Assembly (NCBI GenBank): GCA_030674185.1
Contig: JAPXFY010000015.1
Span: 20,009,280-20,073,279 of the forward strand
Direction of reading: 5' to 3'
From: Monoplex corrugatus
Taxonomy: Eukaryota > Mollusca > Gastropoda > Littorinimorpha > Ranellidae
DNA length: 64,000 nt
The notes under the pieces are model-generated. The model was not told the DNA's origin. It did not search any database and saw only the letters and a program-made list of their open reading frames with translations. A program made the translations under genes and the position numbers. Positions 33,271 to 41,892 of this stretch are shown here, piece by piece; position 1 is the first letter of the stretch, and the number at the start of each line of letters is the position of its first letter.

Positions 33271-34342
33271 TCCAAAGCTGAGAACTGGCAGAAAGTGGAA
33301 AGTCCAAGAGGCTGTAAACAATGCCAAGAGAAACCTCAGCATCAAAGAAATAATTGGACACACGCAAACCAACAGACAGGGACTGGGAGCAACAAAAATG
33401 CAGTGGTGGTCCAAAGCCAAAGGGAAGGAAAAAAGAGACATGATCATACAGGAGTTGAAGGAAGAAGAAGATGTCAAAAGAGTGCAGAAGGCAGTCCAGC
33501 AAGGTCAACAGGGGCAATGGACAACATGGGACAGTGCACTCCAAAGAAGTCTCAGCTGGAACGATATGTGGCACATGGCTCCTCTAAGGATAAGCTTCCT
33601 CCTCAGATCTGTATATGACCTGCTCCCCTCGAATGCAAACTTAGTGAAATGGGGGAAAGCAGACGACCCAGCATGTCCGCTCTGTCAGAAGAAACAAACA
33701 GTGGAACATGTCCTAAGCTCTTGCAAAGTAGCGCTAGCCCAAGGAAGGTATACATGGAGGCACAACCAAGTTCTGAAAGTGATCACAGATGTGGTTAGCG
33801 AAAAAACCATGACCCCAAACGCACCAATTGCTATGACAACGTTCTACAAAGCAGGAGGGAAACAGGTCTGGCCCGAAAGTGCTATGACAACCAGCACATT
33901 GCCAAAGGGTCTTCTGGATGGAGCAGTCGACTGGGAGTGTACAGCAGACCTCCCAGAGTGGAGAAATTACCCAGATGTCATCAGCAAGACAGGCATGAGA
34001 CCAGACATCGCTCTCCACTCTGACTCCTCGAAACAAGTGATTCTGATAGAACTCACTGTGCCATACGAAAGCAGAATGGAAGAAGCACATATCTACAAGA
34101 CCGAAAAATACGCCGGTCTTGCCAGCACCCTGAAGAAAGCAGGTCTGCGGGTCAAAATCTTCGCCATAGAGGTCGGGGCAAGAGGGTTTGTGGGCACCTC
34201 CGCTTATGATCTCATGAAACAACTCGCCATTTCTGGGAAGAAGAGGACTAGAGCCCTTAAAGCGATGGCAGAGGCAGCAGAAAGGAGCTCAAGCTGGATC
34301 TGGGCAAGGAGGAACGAAAAAAGTGAACTTCATAAGGATTAA
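33271..34342 (+). pseudogene. C-terminal LINE protein fragment in the truncated copy
   Basis: The frame runs to the stop at 34340 and is identical to the last 314 or more residues of the full-length LINE protein: the CPLC ... HVLSSC zinc motif and the PD/E nuclease segment (GMRPDIALHSDS, VILIELTVPYE). It lacks zinc finger 1 and the reverse transcriptase and has no authentic start. Confidence 0.9.
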
Positions 34343-34362
34343 ATTCCCTACAGATGATGTGT

Positions 34363-34440
34363 GCCCCGTTAGCACATTGGTAAAACCGCGTACCGCAGTT
34401 CTGAAGCGCAGAATCGCCCAGGTTCGATCCCCGGCGTGGG
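34363..34440 (+). repeat. tRNA-like segment in the 3' UTR of the truncated LINE copy
   Basis: TTAGCACATTGG matches the pol III A box pattern (TRGYNNANNNG). About 40 bases later, GGTTCGATCCCCGG matches the B box/T-arm. The segment starts 20 bases after the LINE stop codon. It looks like a tRNA-derived module built into the LINE 3' end. I could not pair a proper seven-base acceptor stem, so it is not a functional tRNA gene. Confidence 0.7.
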
Positions 34441-34849
34441 AAAATTTTAAAAATAAAAAATAAGACAACAGCAGAAGGGCATCCAGGAGTCATGACCTGG
34501 ATGTGGCCCGGCCCCCGAGAGTGTAAGGAATTCAGGGCCGAAACACTTGTCTAAAGGGGGTTACTTCTCTGAAGACCTTCTGTTGTCTAGCTCTCCCTAG
34601 AGTTTCTTTCTACCTGCACATGGTCAGTCCATTGACTTCCGGGAATAGTTCGGAGGACATTCGGGAAAGACCGAAGGACACTGGGAAAGACTAGATCTGC
34701 GGGCTTTGTGGGTTGGCTTCCCACCTTGCCTTTGATAACATGCCACGAGTTTTTCAAATGAAAGATGCTCCCAGGATTCACCGAAAGGGGGAGAGAATGA
34801 TGAATCCATCGGCACTGACTCCATCACGACTGGAAACGCACAACGGACC

Positions 34850-37800
34850 ATGATTAATGACCAGTTGGAATTTCCGTGTGCGTGTGGAAGGAGATTCACC
34901 ACCAAACGCGGCATGAAGATCCACAGGACAAAAATGGGCTGTTTGAAGACACATACGAACCAGCAGCAGCGCACTGCGATAACAGGTGAGACGTTGGATG
35001 ACCAAGGCCAGGAATTAAACCATAGTGCCAAGGACATCCACGCTGACGGTTCTGATGCGGATTTTGCACAAGCTCTTAACGCCAAACGTGGAAAACTCAA
35101 TTTGCCGCCTGCCGGTGCAAAAGAACAATGGGAGAAATTAGATGAGGAACTTGTCCTTAATCTGAATGCGCTAATAGGGAACAGTACGCTGGAACACAAA
35201 CTTGACACATACGGAGACATCATATACTCTATCTGCAGGGACACTTATGGAGTGAAGCAGCCAAAGACAAAAACGCCTCCCCAGAAATCCAGAAGACAGC
35301 AACAGATGGAGAGCATCCGGAGGGAGAAAAGGAAGCTTAAAAAGCGAATGAAAACTGCCTCAGAATTCGAGAAGCAAGGGCTCCTGGAACTCTGGAAAGA
35401 TCTGAAGGCCAAACACAATGCTCTCAGCAAAGTGGAATCAGCAAGGCGAAGAAAGAGCAAAAAGAAGAAGACTCAAGATCGTTTCTTCAAAGATCCCTTT
35501 GACTTTTCAAGAAAGCTGTTTGAACAACCCAAATCAGGGACTCTCACAGTGGGCAAGGAAACCCTAGAGCAGCATCTCAGGGAAACATATTCCGATTCTC
35601 AGCGCGAGGCACCACTTGAAATCCAGAATCTGGTTTGGCCTGCAGCGCCAGAAGGAAAATTCAATAACAAACCACCAACACTGGATGAAGTGAAGAACGT
35701 AGTAAAGAAAGCCAGAGCCAAGTCAGCACCTGGACCAAACGGAATACCATACCTGCTCTACAAGAAATGCCCAAAAGTGCTCGAGTGGCTCCACAAGATG
35801 ATTCGATCAGCATGGAGGAACCAGAAGATCAGCGACCAATGGATGAGAGCTGAAGGAGTGTACATTCCGAAGGAGCAGAACTCCAGCAGCATCAATCAGT
35901 TCAGGCCAATATCACTTCTGAACGTCGAGGGGAAAATCTTCTTCTCTGTTATGGCAGCAAGATTGACAAAATACCTGACTGAAAACAAGTATCTGGATAT
36001 GTCAGTCCAAAAGGGAGGCATACCAGGAATGCCTGGATGCTTGGAACATGCCACGTTGATTTGGGATGCCATCCAAAAAGCAAGAACAGAGAAGAGAAAC
36101 ATTGACGTAGTTTGGCTTGATCTGGCGAATGCATATGGATCAGTTCCACACGATATGATCCAGCTGGCTCTTGAAATGTATCACATCCCAGAAAACATCC
36201 GAACAATGCTGAGGAAGTATGTCCAAGGGTTCTCAATGCGGTTCTCTACCAAAGAATACACCACGGACTGGATAGACCTAGAGGTGGGCATTGCAATGGG
36301 CTGTGCAATCTCTCCCATACTGTTCGTGTTGGCAATGGAAGTCATCTTGAAAGCTGCAATGAAGAGTTCAGGTCCAGTGAATCTGGGAGATGGATACCAG
36401 ATGCCTCCTCTGAAAGCTTTCATGGATGACACAACAGTCTTGTCCACGGATGAGGAAGAGACACACCAAATCTTAAAGCAGCTGGATGAGCTGGTGGCCT
36501 CTTCAAGAATGAGGTTCAAACCTAAGAAATCCCGAAGTCTCTCACTGCGAAAAGGAAAAGTGGCAGATTCAGTCAAATTCATGGTAGCCAACCAAGCCAT
36601 CCCCACTGTCACAGAAGAGCCAGTAAAAAGTCTCGGAAGATGGTATGATGACTCCCTGAAAGACACACAAAGGGGATGTGAAACCAAGCAAACAGCAGAA
36701 GAAGGCCTGAAGAAAATAGATAACTGCGGACTGCCAGGCAAATACAAAGTCTGGTGTCTACAGTTCATGCTGATACCAAAGCTGCTGTGGCCACTGCTAA
36801 TCTATGACATTTGCACCAGCACAGTCGAAGCAATGGAAGCCAAAATCAACAAATACACAAGAAAATGGCTCGGTGTCCCACCTGGTCTCACTGATGTTGC
36901 ATTCTACTGTCGTCAAGCAATGCTGAAGCTACCTCTCAAATCCATAGTGGAGGAATACAAAGTTGGAAAAGCAAGACTGTTGAGCATGCTGGAGGAATCG
37001 GAAGACAATATCGTGAGATCAGTTCATCCAAAGCTGAGAACTGGCAGAAAGTGGAAAGTCCAAGAGGCTGTAAACAATGCCAAGAGAAACCTCAGCATCA
37101 AAGAAATAATTGGACACACGCAAACCAACAGACAGGGACTGGGAGCAACAAAAATGCAGTGGTGGTCCAAAGCCAAAGGGAAGGAAAAAAGAGACATGAT
37201 CATACAGGAGTTGAAGGAAGAAGAAGATGTCAAAAGAGTGCAGAAGGCAGTCCAGCAAGGTCAACAGGGGCAATGGACAACATGGGACAGTGCACTCCAA
37301 AGAAGTCTCAGCTGGAACGATATGTGGCACATGGCTCCTCTAAGGATAAGCTTCCTCCTCAGATCTGTATATGACCTGCTCCCCTCGAATGCAAACTTAG
37401 TGAAATGGGGGAAAGCAGACGACCCAGCATGTCCGCTCTGTCAGAAGAAACAAACAGTGGAACATGTCCTAAGCTCTTGCAAAGTAGCGCTAGCCCAAGG
37501 AAGGTATACATGGAGGCACAACCAAGTTCTGAAAGTGATCACAGATGTGGTTAGCGAAAAAACCATGACCCCAAACGCACCAATTGCTATGACAACGTTC
37601 TACAAAGCAGGAGGGAAACAGGTCTGGCCCGAAAGTGCTATGACAACCAGCACATTGCCAAAGGGTCTTCTGGATGGAGCAGTCGACTGGGAGTGTACAG
37701 CAGACCTCCCAGAGTGGAGAAATTACCCAGATGTCATCAGCAAGACAGGCATGAGACCAGACATCGCTCTCCACTCTGACTCCTCGAAACAAGTGATTCT

Positions 37801-38098
37801 GATAGAACTCACTGTGCCATACGAAAGCAGAATGGAAGAAGCACATATCTACAAGACCGAAAAATACGCCGGTCTTGCCAGCACCCTGAAGAAAGCAGGT
37901 CTGCGGGTCAAAATCTTCGCCATAGAGGTCGGGGCAAGAGGGTTTGTGGGCACCTCCGCTTATGATCTCATGAAACAACTCGCCATTTCTGGGAAGAAGA
38001 GGACTAGAGCCCTTAAAGCGATGGCAGAGGCAGCAGAAAGGAGCTCAAGCTGGATCTGGGCAAGGAGGAACGAAAAAAGTGAACTTCATAAGGATTAA
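34850..38098 (+). CDS. LINE protein: zinc finger, reverse transcriptase, CCHC motif and restriction-like endonuclease
   Basis: This is an intact 1082-residue frame. Residues about 8-31 form a short zinc finger (FPCACGRRF, H and a final C). A basic stretch follows (about 130-210). The reverse transcriptase spans about 280-600: KSAPGPNGIPYLLYKKC, QFRPISLLNVEGKIFFS, VWLDLANAYGSVPHDM, GIAMGCAISPILFVLAM and the catalytic FMDDTTVLS at about 523-531. Near residue 860 is CPLCQKKQTVEHVLSSC, a CCHC zinc motif. At about 969-992, RPDIALHSDS then VILIELTVPYE gives the PD-(D/E)xK pattern of R2/R4/NeSL-type elements, which nick the target and prime reverse transcription there. There is no apurinic endonuclease domain. 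I do not assign a clade. Confidence 0.93.
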   Translation: MINDQLEFPCACGRRFTTKRGMKIHRTKMGCLKTHTNQQQRTAITGETLDDQGQELNHSAKDIHADGSDADFAQALNAKRGKLNLPPAGAKEQWEKLDEELVLNLNALIGNSTLEHKLDTYGDIIYSICRDTYGVKQPKTKTPPQKSRRQQQMESIRREKRKLKKRMKTASEFEKQGLLELWKDLKAKHNALSKVESARRRKSKKKKTQDRFFKDPFDFSRKLFEQPKSGTLTVGKETLEQHLRETYSDSQREAPLEIQNLVWPAAPEGKFNNKPPTLDEVKNVVKKARAKSAPGPNGIPYLLYKKCPKVLEWLHKMIRSAWRNQKISDQWMRAEGVYIPKEQNSSSINQFRPISLLNVEGKIFFSVMAARLTKYLTENKYLDMSVQKGGIPGMPGCLEHATLIWDAIQKARTEKRNIDVVWLDLANAYGSVPHDMIQLALEMYHIPENIRTMLRKYVQGFSMRFSTKEYTTDWIDLEVGIAMGCAISPILFVLAMEVILKAAMKSSGPVNLGDGYQMPPLKAFMDDTTVLSTDEEETHQILKQLDELVASSRMRFKPKKSRSLSLRKGKVADSVKFMVANQAIPTVTEEPVKSLGRWYDDSLKDTQRGCETKQTAEEGLKKIDNCGLPGKYKVWCLQFMLIPKLLWPLLIYDICTSTVEAMEAKINKYTRKWLGVPPGLTDVAFYCRQAMLKLPLKSIVEEYKVGKARLLSMLEESEDNIVRSVHPKLRTGRKWKVQEAVNNAKRNLSIKEIIGHTQTNRQGLGATKMQWWSKAKGKEKRDMIIQELKEEEDVKRVQKAVQQGQQGQWTTWDSALQRSLSWNDMWHMAPLRISFLLRSVYDLLPSNANLVKWGKADDPACPLCQKKQTVEHVLSSCKVALAQGRYTWRHNQVLKVITDVVSEKTMTPNAPIAMTTFYKAGGKQVWPESAMTTSTLPKGLLDGAVDWECTADLPEWRNYPDVISKTGMRPDIALHSDSSKQVILIELTVPYESRMEEAHIYKTEKYAGLASTLKKAGLRVKIFAIEVGARGFVGTSAYDLMKQLAISGKKRTRALKAMAEAAERSSSWIWARRNEKSELHKD

Positions 38099-38118
38099 AT
38101 TCCCTACAGATGATGTGT

Positions 38119-38196
38119 GCCCCGTTAGCACATTGGTAAAACCGCGTACCGCAGTTCTGAAGCGCAGAATCGCCCAGGTTCGATCCCCGGCGTGGG
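38119..38196 (+). repeat. tRNA-like segment in the 3' UTR of the full-length LINE
   Basis: Identical to 34363-34440: A box-like TTAGCACATTGG and B box-like GGTTCGATCCCCGG, starting about 20 bases after the LINE stop codon. It suggests pol III-type or tRNA-structure recognition of the RNA 3' end. Confidence 0.7.
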
Positions 38197-38550
38197 AAAA
38201 TTTTAAAAATAAAAAATAAGACAACAGCAGAAGGGCATCCAGGAGTCATGACCTGGATGTGGCCCGGCCCCCCGAGAGTGTAAGGAATTCAGGGCCGAAA
38301 CACTTGTCTAAAGGGGGTTACTTCTCTGAAGACCTTCTGTTGTCTAGCTCTCCCTAGAGTTTCTTTCTACCATTACTAAAGCAAAGAAACAGTTTTTTTC
38401 ATTTATGATTAGATAGCAGTAGTTTGAAACGAGCCCGCGGTAGTTTGAAACCTGGCCGAGGTAGTAGCTACTGGTTAGAGAGTCTGGCTACTGGAAACAG
38501 GAGTCTGTGCTACTGAAAATGGTTTGCTGATGTAGTCAGGTCTGGTGTGT

Positions 38551-39112
38551 GTATGACAAACTGTCGAGAAATACAAAGACTTCTGATCAAGTGTTCATAC
38601 TATTTGATAAATAGTCTTGAACACAAACTGATGTCCCCCTGTCCAAACTTTGGTTATGCCCCAGGCAGGAGACAACCAGGACTGCGGAGATAGTGTGGGG
38701 GTGTACTGATTCCCATTGAAGGGGGACCAAGCTGTAATTTCTCTAAAACTACATGATGCTTTTCCTGTAAGAAAAGTCAACGGAAAGCATAAGTTGACTA
38801 CCTTCACCCCCTTTAAATGAACTTACAAAACCCATTTCCTCATACACGTCATGTGTTACGTAGGAAAACGTTCGAGTTCTTGGGAGCTGTGTGGACGGAA
38901 TTTGTTTCAATTTCTTCTCAGTTACTAAGAAGTGTCTGTTTTGTTCGTCACTGTTAGCGTGTTTGTTTACTAACCTCAGCCACGTGCTTTTCTTTATTTA
39001 GTTTAGCCCCGCCCATGCTTACTACGCATGCGTCCCGATCCATTGGATCGGATGTTACCCCTTTAAGCTCTAAACGCGTTTAAGCTAACCGCCTCTGACG
39101 TGCATACGCGCC
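38551..39112. other. Right arm of H-A, no gene recognised
   Basis: A minus frame at 38807-38595 (71 codons) has no recognisable features. The last 75 bases carry the H-A right end, with AAACGCG, TTAAGCTAACCGC and CGTGCATACGCGCC words that also appear at the left end (20248-20420) and at about 27500-27560. Confidence 0.45.
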
Positions 39113-39821
39113 CTGATCTGGTAAACGGAGATGTTTCCTTTCTTTTTTACATCTTTAACAGGCTGTGCACAAAAGAGGCAATCACTGGAAATATCAAACT
39201 TCACCTGTTTGGATCTAAGTACCGGGTTTTTTGGATCTTCAGTGTCCTGAGCCTCTCTCTGTCGTTTAAGATCTCGCTTGATGATGTTTGAGTTGCAATA
39301 CCGCTGACGACAGGCTTTATGTACAATCTGTCCAACGCAGATTTTTTTTTTCTCACCTCTGAAACGGCGTGCATTCAGGAGACCTGCAACACCTTTTTCA
39401 GTCTGCTTCACTGTTTCTTGACAGTTATCATGAAGTGCTTCTCCACACAGCACACACGTGGACTCGGAACTTGTATCTGTTGAAAAGAGAGAGAGACTAC
39501 CTAAGTTGTAACTTCTACGTAAATATTTCAGTTTTATTCTCATCTGACCTACGATGTGTGGTGTGTGTGTGTGTCTGTGTGCGTGTCTGTAACTGTGTAT
39601 GATTATTTTGACGATGGTTGCTGACCATACATTCCAGTGGGAGACTGCGTGGAGGGAAAGTTGTGTAGATTCAGTAAGGTGAAATATAAACCCCATATAC
39701 AGGTCAAAGATTACAAACAGTCTTGTATGTATTCACTTTGTTATGTGCGAAACTTCCACATTTGAATCAGTTCTACTCACCAGATTGGGATTCGCCATTG
39801 CCGGAAGCATTTGCCGCCATC
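39113..39821 (-). pseudogene. N-terminal exons of the Academ A1 protein, with Cys-rich zinc domain
   Basis: Exon 1 (39821-39781) encodes MAANASGNGESQS and ends at a GT donor. Exon 2 begins at 39476 after an AG acceptor (TSSESTCVLCGEALHDN, then VGQIVHKACRQRYC and FDISSDCLFCAQPV). The Cys and His spacing fits the Cys8-type domain reported for Academ proteins. The frame is cut at 39115 by H-A and resumes in frame at 20244. A GT microsatellite lies in intron 1 (39549-39590). Confidence 0.75.
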
Positions 39822-39974
39822 ACTTCGTAGTAGGAAAATGTGAATGGCGCCACTCCATAAAAGGACGATGACGTAGCACGCACATCGCGAGCAGCATAAT
39901 CCAGCTACGGCAGACGGTCGGCGTCAGAATGCAAAATAATGCGTCAGAAATTATTTTATTTTGAAGTTTTCGGT

Positions 39975-40015
39975 ACCTCGCGACATTTACTTTTTTCTAC
40001 TTTTTTGATATGTTA
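39975..40015 (-). repeat. Right inverted-repeat block of Academ A1
   Basis: Inverse of 15319-15359: ACCTCGCGACA, then TACTTTTTTGATATGTTA. Confidence 0.8.
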
Positions 40016-40063
40016 TTTGTCATATTTTTCTCTACCCATAGGAACAAATTTGAAAACTATTGC

Positions 40064-41579
40064 TTTTTGTTCTTAGTGAAATGACCTGATTGGCGGCACA
40101 AAGTTCCAAAGCCTTGAGTTCAGTTTCTGAGTTTTTAATAACTCCAGACAGACGAACTGTACCAGCTGAGAAAACTAAAACGTCACGGTACACGTCACAG
40201 ATAAAAGAAGGGGGGAAACGTCATGGCATACTCACAGATAAAAGAAAGAAGACTGAAAAAAATGTCACGGCACACGAGAGTGAGAGAGGGAGGGAGAGAG
40301 GTTGGTGCTGGGTTGATAAGAGGGAGAGAGGTTGAGAAGGAGAGAGGGAGGCAGTTACAGTATCCAGGACACGTGAGTGTTTTTTGACAAGAATTGTCGT
40401 CTTTCCTCCAAGTCCTCCAGGTATTCAACAGGGCCACTACTGGTATAGGAAGACGAGGGACAGATTCCAGAAGAAGCAGGCAACCATCACCAATTGTTCC
40501 CCCAAAAAGCACAATAATGTATACAAACTTCCACATTATAAATATGAAACGTAAGACAGGTTCCGCTCACACGGTTGATTTTAAACATTGCATGTATCCC
40601 TGTGAATGAATTTAATACGTATAGTTTGTGCCTGAAACTAAGCGACAAAGAAACAAAAAAGATAAATACCTGACTGAAGGTCTCAGATTCATAATCAGCA
40701 CTGACTGTCTTTAAAAAAACTGGATGTGTCCAAGCTGCTGTGCTCGTGGATGCTGGGGCCAGATGCTAGAGGGCTCTTGTCCTGATGATAACATATAATG
40801 TAAGCATTTTTTTTTTATTCCTTTCATTACTTTATTAAAACAACAAACAAACGAATGAAAACAGAAAAGTGTGTGTGAATGTCATATGTTTCTTTGAAAT
40901 AGATGTAAATGTACTCATTTAATGATACAGCTTTCTGTGTACATTATTAAATGACATGTGACTGAAACATAGTCCGCTTTAAATGAACTGAGCATACTTT
41001 CAGTAATCAGGTAAATAGGTGTAACAAATGTTTATTTCAATTTTAGTCATGGAAAGAAACAGAAACACTATACCTTGCTAGAGGTCTCGCACTCAGGCTT
41101 CAGTGTATTATCCAGCCACTCGATATACTTTTGAACCTGATGCAGCAGGGTCTGTCTTCTGTCTTTTGGCTGGAGGGCTCTTGTCCTGAAAACGATTCTT
41201 TTCTCAAATGTCAATGTCTTCATAAGTTCCACTTAAGCAAATGTATATGTGATATTCTGTCTCTAGTGTACATGTATTCATGTGAGAGATACAGTTATGA
41301 AGACTTCATGCATTAAAACCACCTCTCCCATTTAAAATTCCAAACCCCAAATATGTGATGAGAATAATAAATAGCCTATGTCGGCCTACATATATAGCAA
41401 ACCTATAGTAATAAAGTTTTCTTTTCAAACACAAACAATATGTATACAAACATGAATTATTGCACAGCAGCACACGACCAGTAGATCGAAGTGCCAGTGC
41501 ATATATTATGACAATTGTTTAAGACCTGTGGAACAGGGAAGTCAAGTGAAAAAGTCAAGTGAGACAAAAGCACTACACG
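40064..41579. other. Non-coding interval between A1 and LINE fragments
   Basis: I see no gene or element end here. The stretch has GA-rich patches (40270-40350), AT-rich DNA and the near-repeated words GGGCTCTTGTCCTG (40770-40784 and 41174-41188, each in a similar context). Those may mark an old local duplication. Confidence 0.45.
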
Positions 41580-41892
41580 GCAGATTCCTTAAAGGAGCTC
41601 TTCCGAGACGTCCCTCCTGATGCAATTTTCCAGTTTTTACAAGAGATCAATAGATTTCACTTGATGTAATTTTACATGTTTTTCTTTAATGGCATTTTAG
41701 ATTTGCAAGGTTGACGGTGAGCATGGTTTTTATCTGTTGTTGTTTTTATCTTAACGGCTGTTCTTTCTTTTTGAGTGGTGTTGCCCTGATATGGCTTAGT
41801 GGCGCTGGAAGCGTGTAATTGGTGGTGTTAGCCCTGATATGGCTCTAGTGGTCGGCTGGGACTATAAGCAATATGAATTGAATTGAATTGTA
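41580..41892 (+). mobile_element. LINE 3' end copy 2, with ORF2 C-terminus and (GAATT)n tail
   Basis: The plus strand encodes the end of a LINE protein (KELFRDVPPDAIFQFLQEIN, then RFHLM and a stop at 41668-41670), a typical I/Ingi-like C-terminus. A 3' UTR of about 200 bp follows, then CTAGTGGTCGGCTGGG and GAATTGAATT. It matches copy 3 at 44257-44506 throughout. It is a 5'-truncated insertion. Confidence 0.8.

Larger units (their letters stand above)
33271..34614 (+). mobile_element. 5'-truncated copy of the nuclease-type LINE
   Basis: This is virtually identical to 37027-38372, including 3' UTR and tRNA-like segment. The one difference I noticed is an extra C in a C-run at about 38267. It starts mid-gene, as expected from incomplete reverse transcription. 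Its left flank ends in TTACTA (33265-33270). Its 3' end (TTTCTTTCTACC, 34614) directly abuts the 5' end of the full-length copy at 34615. Confidence 0.9.
34615..38372 (+). mobile_element. Full-length LINE with C-terminal restriction-like endonuclease
   Basis: The element has a 5' UTR of about 235 bp, one open frame (34850-38098) and a 3' UTR of about 270 bp containing a tRNA-like segment. It follows the truncated copy head to tail with no intervening base. The pair is flanked by TTACTA (33265-33270 and 38373-38378). The 3' end has no poly-A. Near-identity with the adjacent copy means very recent activity or recent duplication. Confidence 0.88.
29197..38544 (+). mobile_element. hAT-like transposon hAT-C with 13-bp terminal repeats, filled by later insertions
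   Basis: CAGACCTGACTAC at 29197-29209 is the exact inverse of 38532-38544. Both sides carry GTGTGT (29191-29196 and 38545-38550). The termini resemble those of hAT-D (CAGGCCTGCCCAC), and both have 6-bp duplications, so the two belong to one lineage. Short GTAG/CTAC words cluster in both subterminal regions (29205-29290, 38415-38540). Its own coding content is the BED protein at 29430-29981. The rest is a ZNF862-like hAT (30447-33202) and two LINE copies (33271-38372). Confidence 0.75.
20248..39112. mobile_element. Harbinger-type element H-A inserted in the Academ A1 gene
   Basis: GGCCCGTATGCACGTC at 20248 and GGCGCGTATGCACGTC (inverse of the sequence ending at 39112) form the ends, flanked by CTG at 20245-20247 and 39113-39115. 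A CWG duplication is known for some Harbinger elements. Removing H-A with one CTG rejoins the Academ reading frame exactly (VYQI to IFSFQQ). Almost all of its 18.9 kb is later insertions: H-B, hAT-D, hAT-C, a ZNF862-like hAT and the LINE pair. Its own recognisable remains are the ends and a Myb/SANT-like exon at 20460-20820. I found no transposase exon of its own. Confidence 0.75.
15271..40063 (-). mobile_element. Academ-type DNA transposon A1, about 24.8 kb including nested insertions
   Basis: The two ends share an imperfect inverted repeat: GCAATAGT at 15271 and its inverse at about 40056-40063, then TAACATATCAAAAAAGTA ... TGTCGCGAGGT at 15319-15359 and the inverse at 39975-40015. Between them lies one minus-strand multi-exon gene whose pieces are recognisably Academ: an N-terminal Cys-rich domain, a central transposase, a FEN/XPG-like nuclease and a C-terminal Cys-rich exon. 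The gene is interrupted at 20245-39115 by Harbinger H-A. The outer boundary and target duplication of A1 are not certain. Confidence 0.7.

Noticed and set aside
33734..34222. Long antisense frames over the LINE (also 37490-37978)
   Set aside because: They are shadows of the sense LINE coding frame and identical in both copies for that reason.
34363..34440. A functional tRNA gene
   Set aside because: A and B boxes are present, but I could not form a seven-base acceptor stem, and the segment is part of a LINE 3' UTR present in both copies.
40064..41579. A host exon in the interval right of A1
   Set aside because: The short frames have no homology, no consistent splice sites and no codon pattern that stands out.
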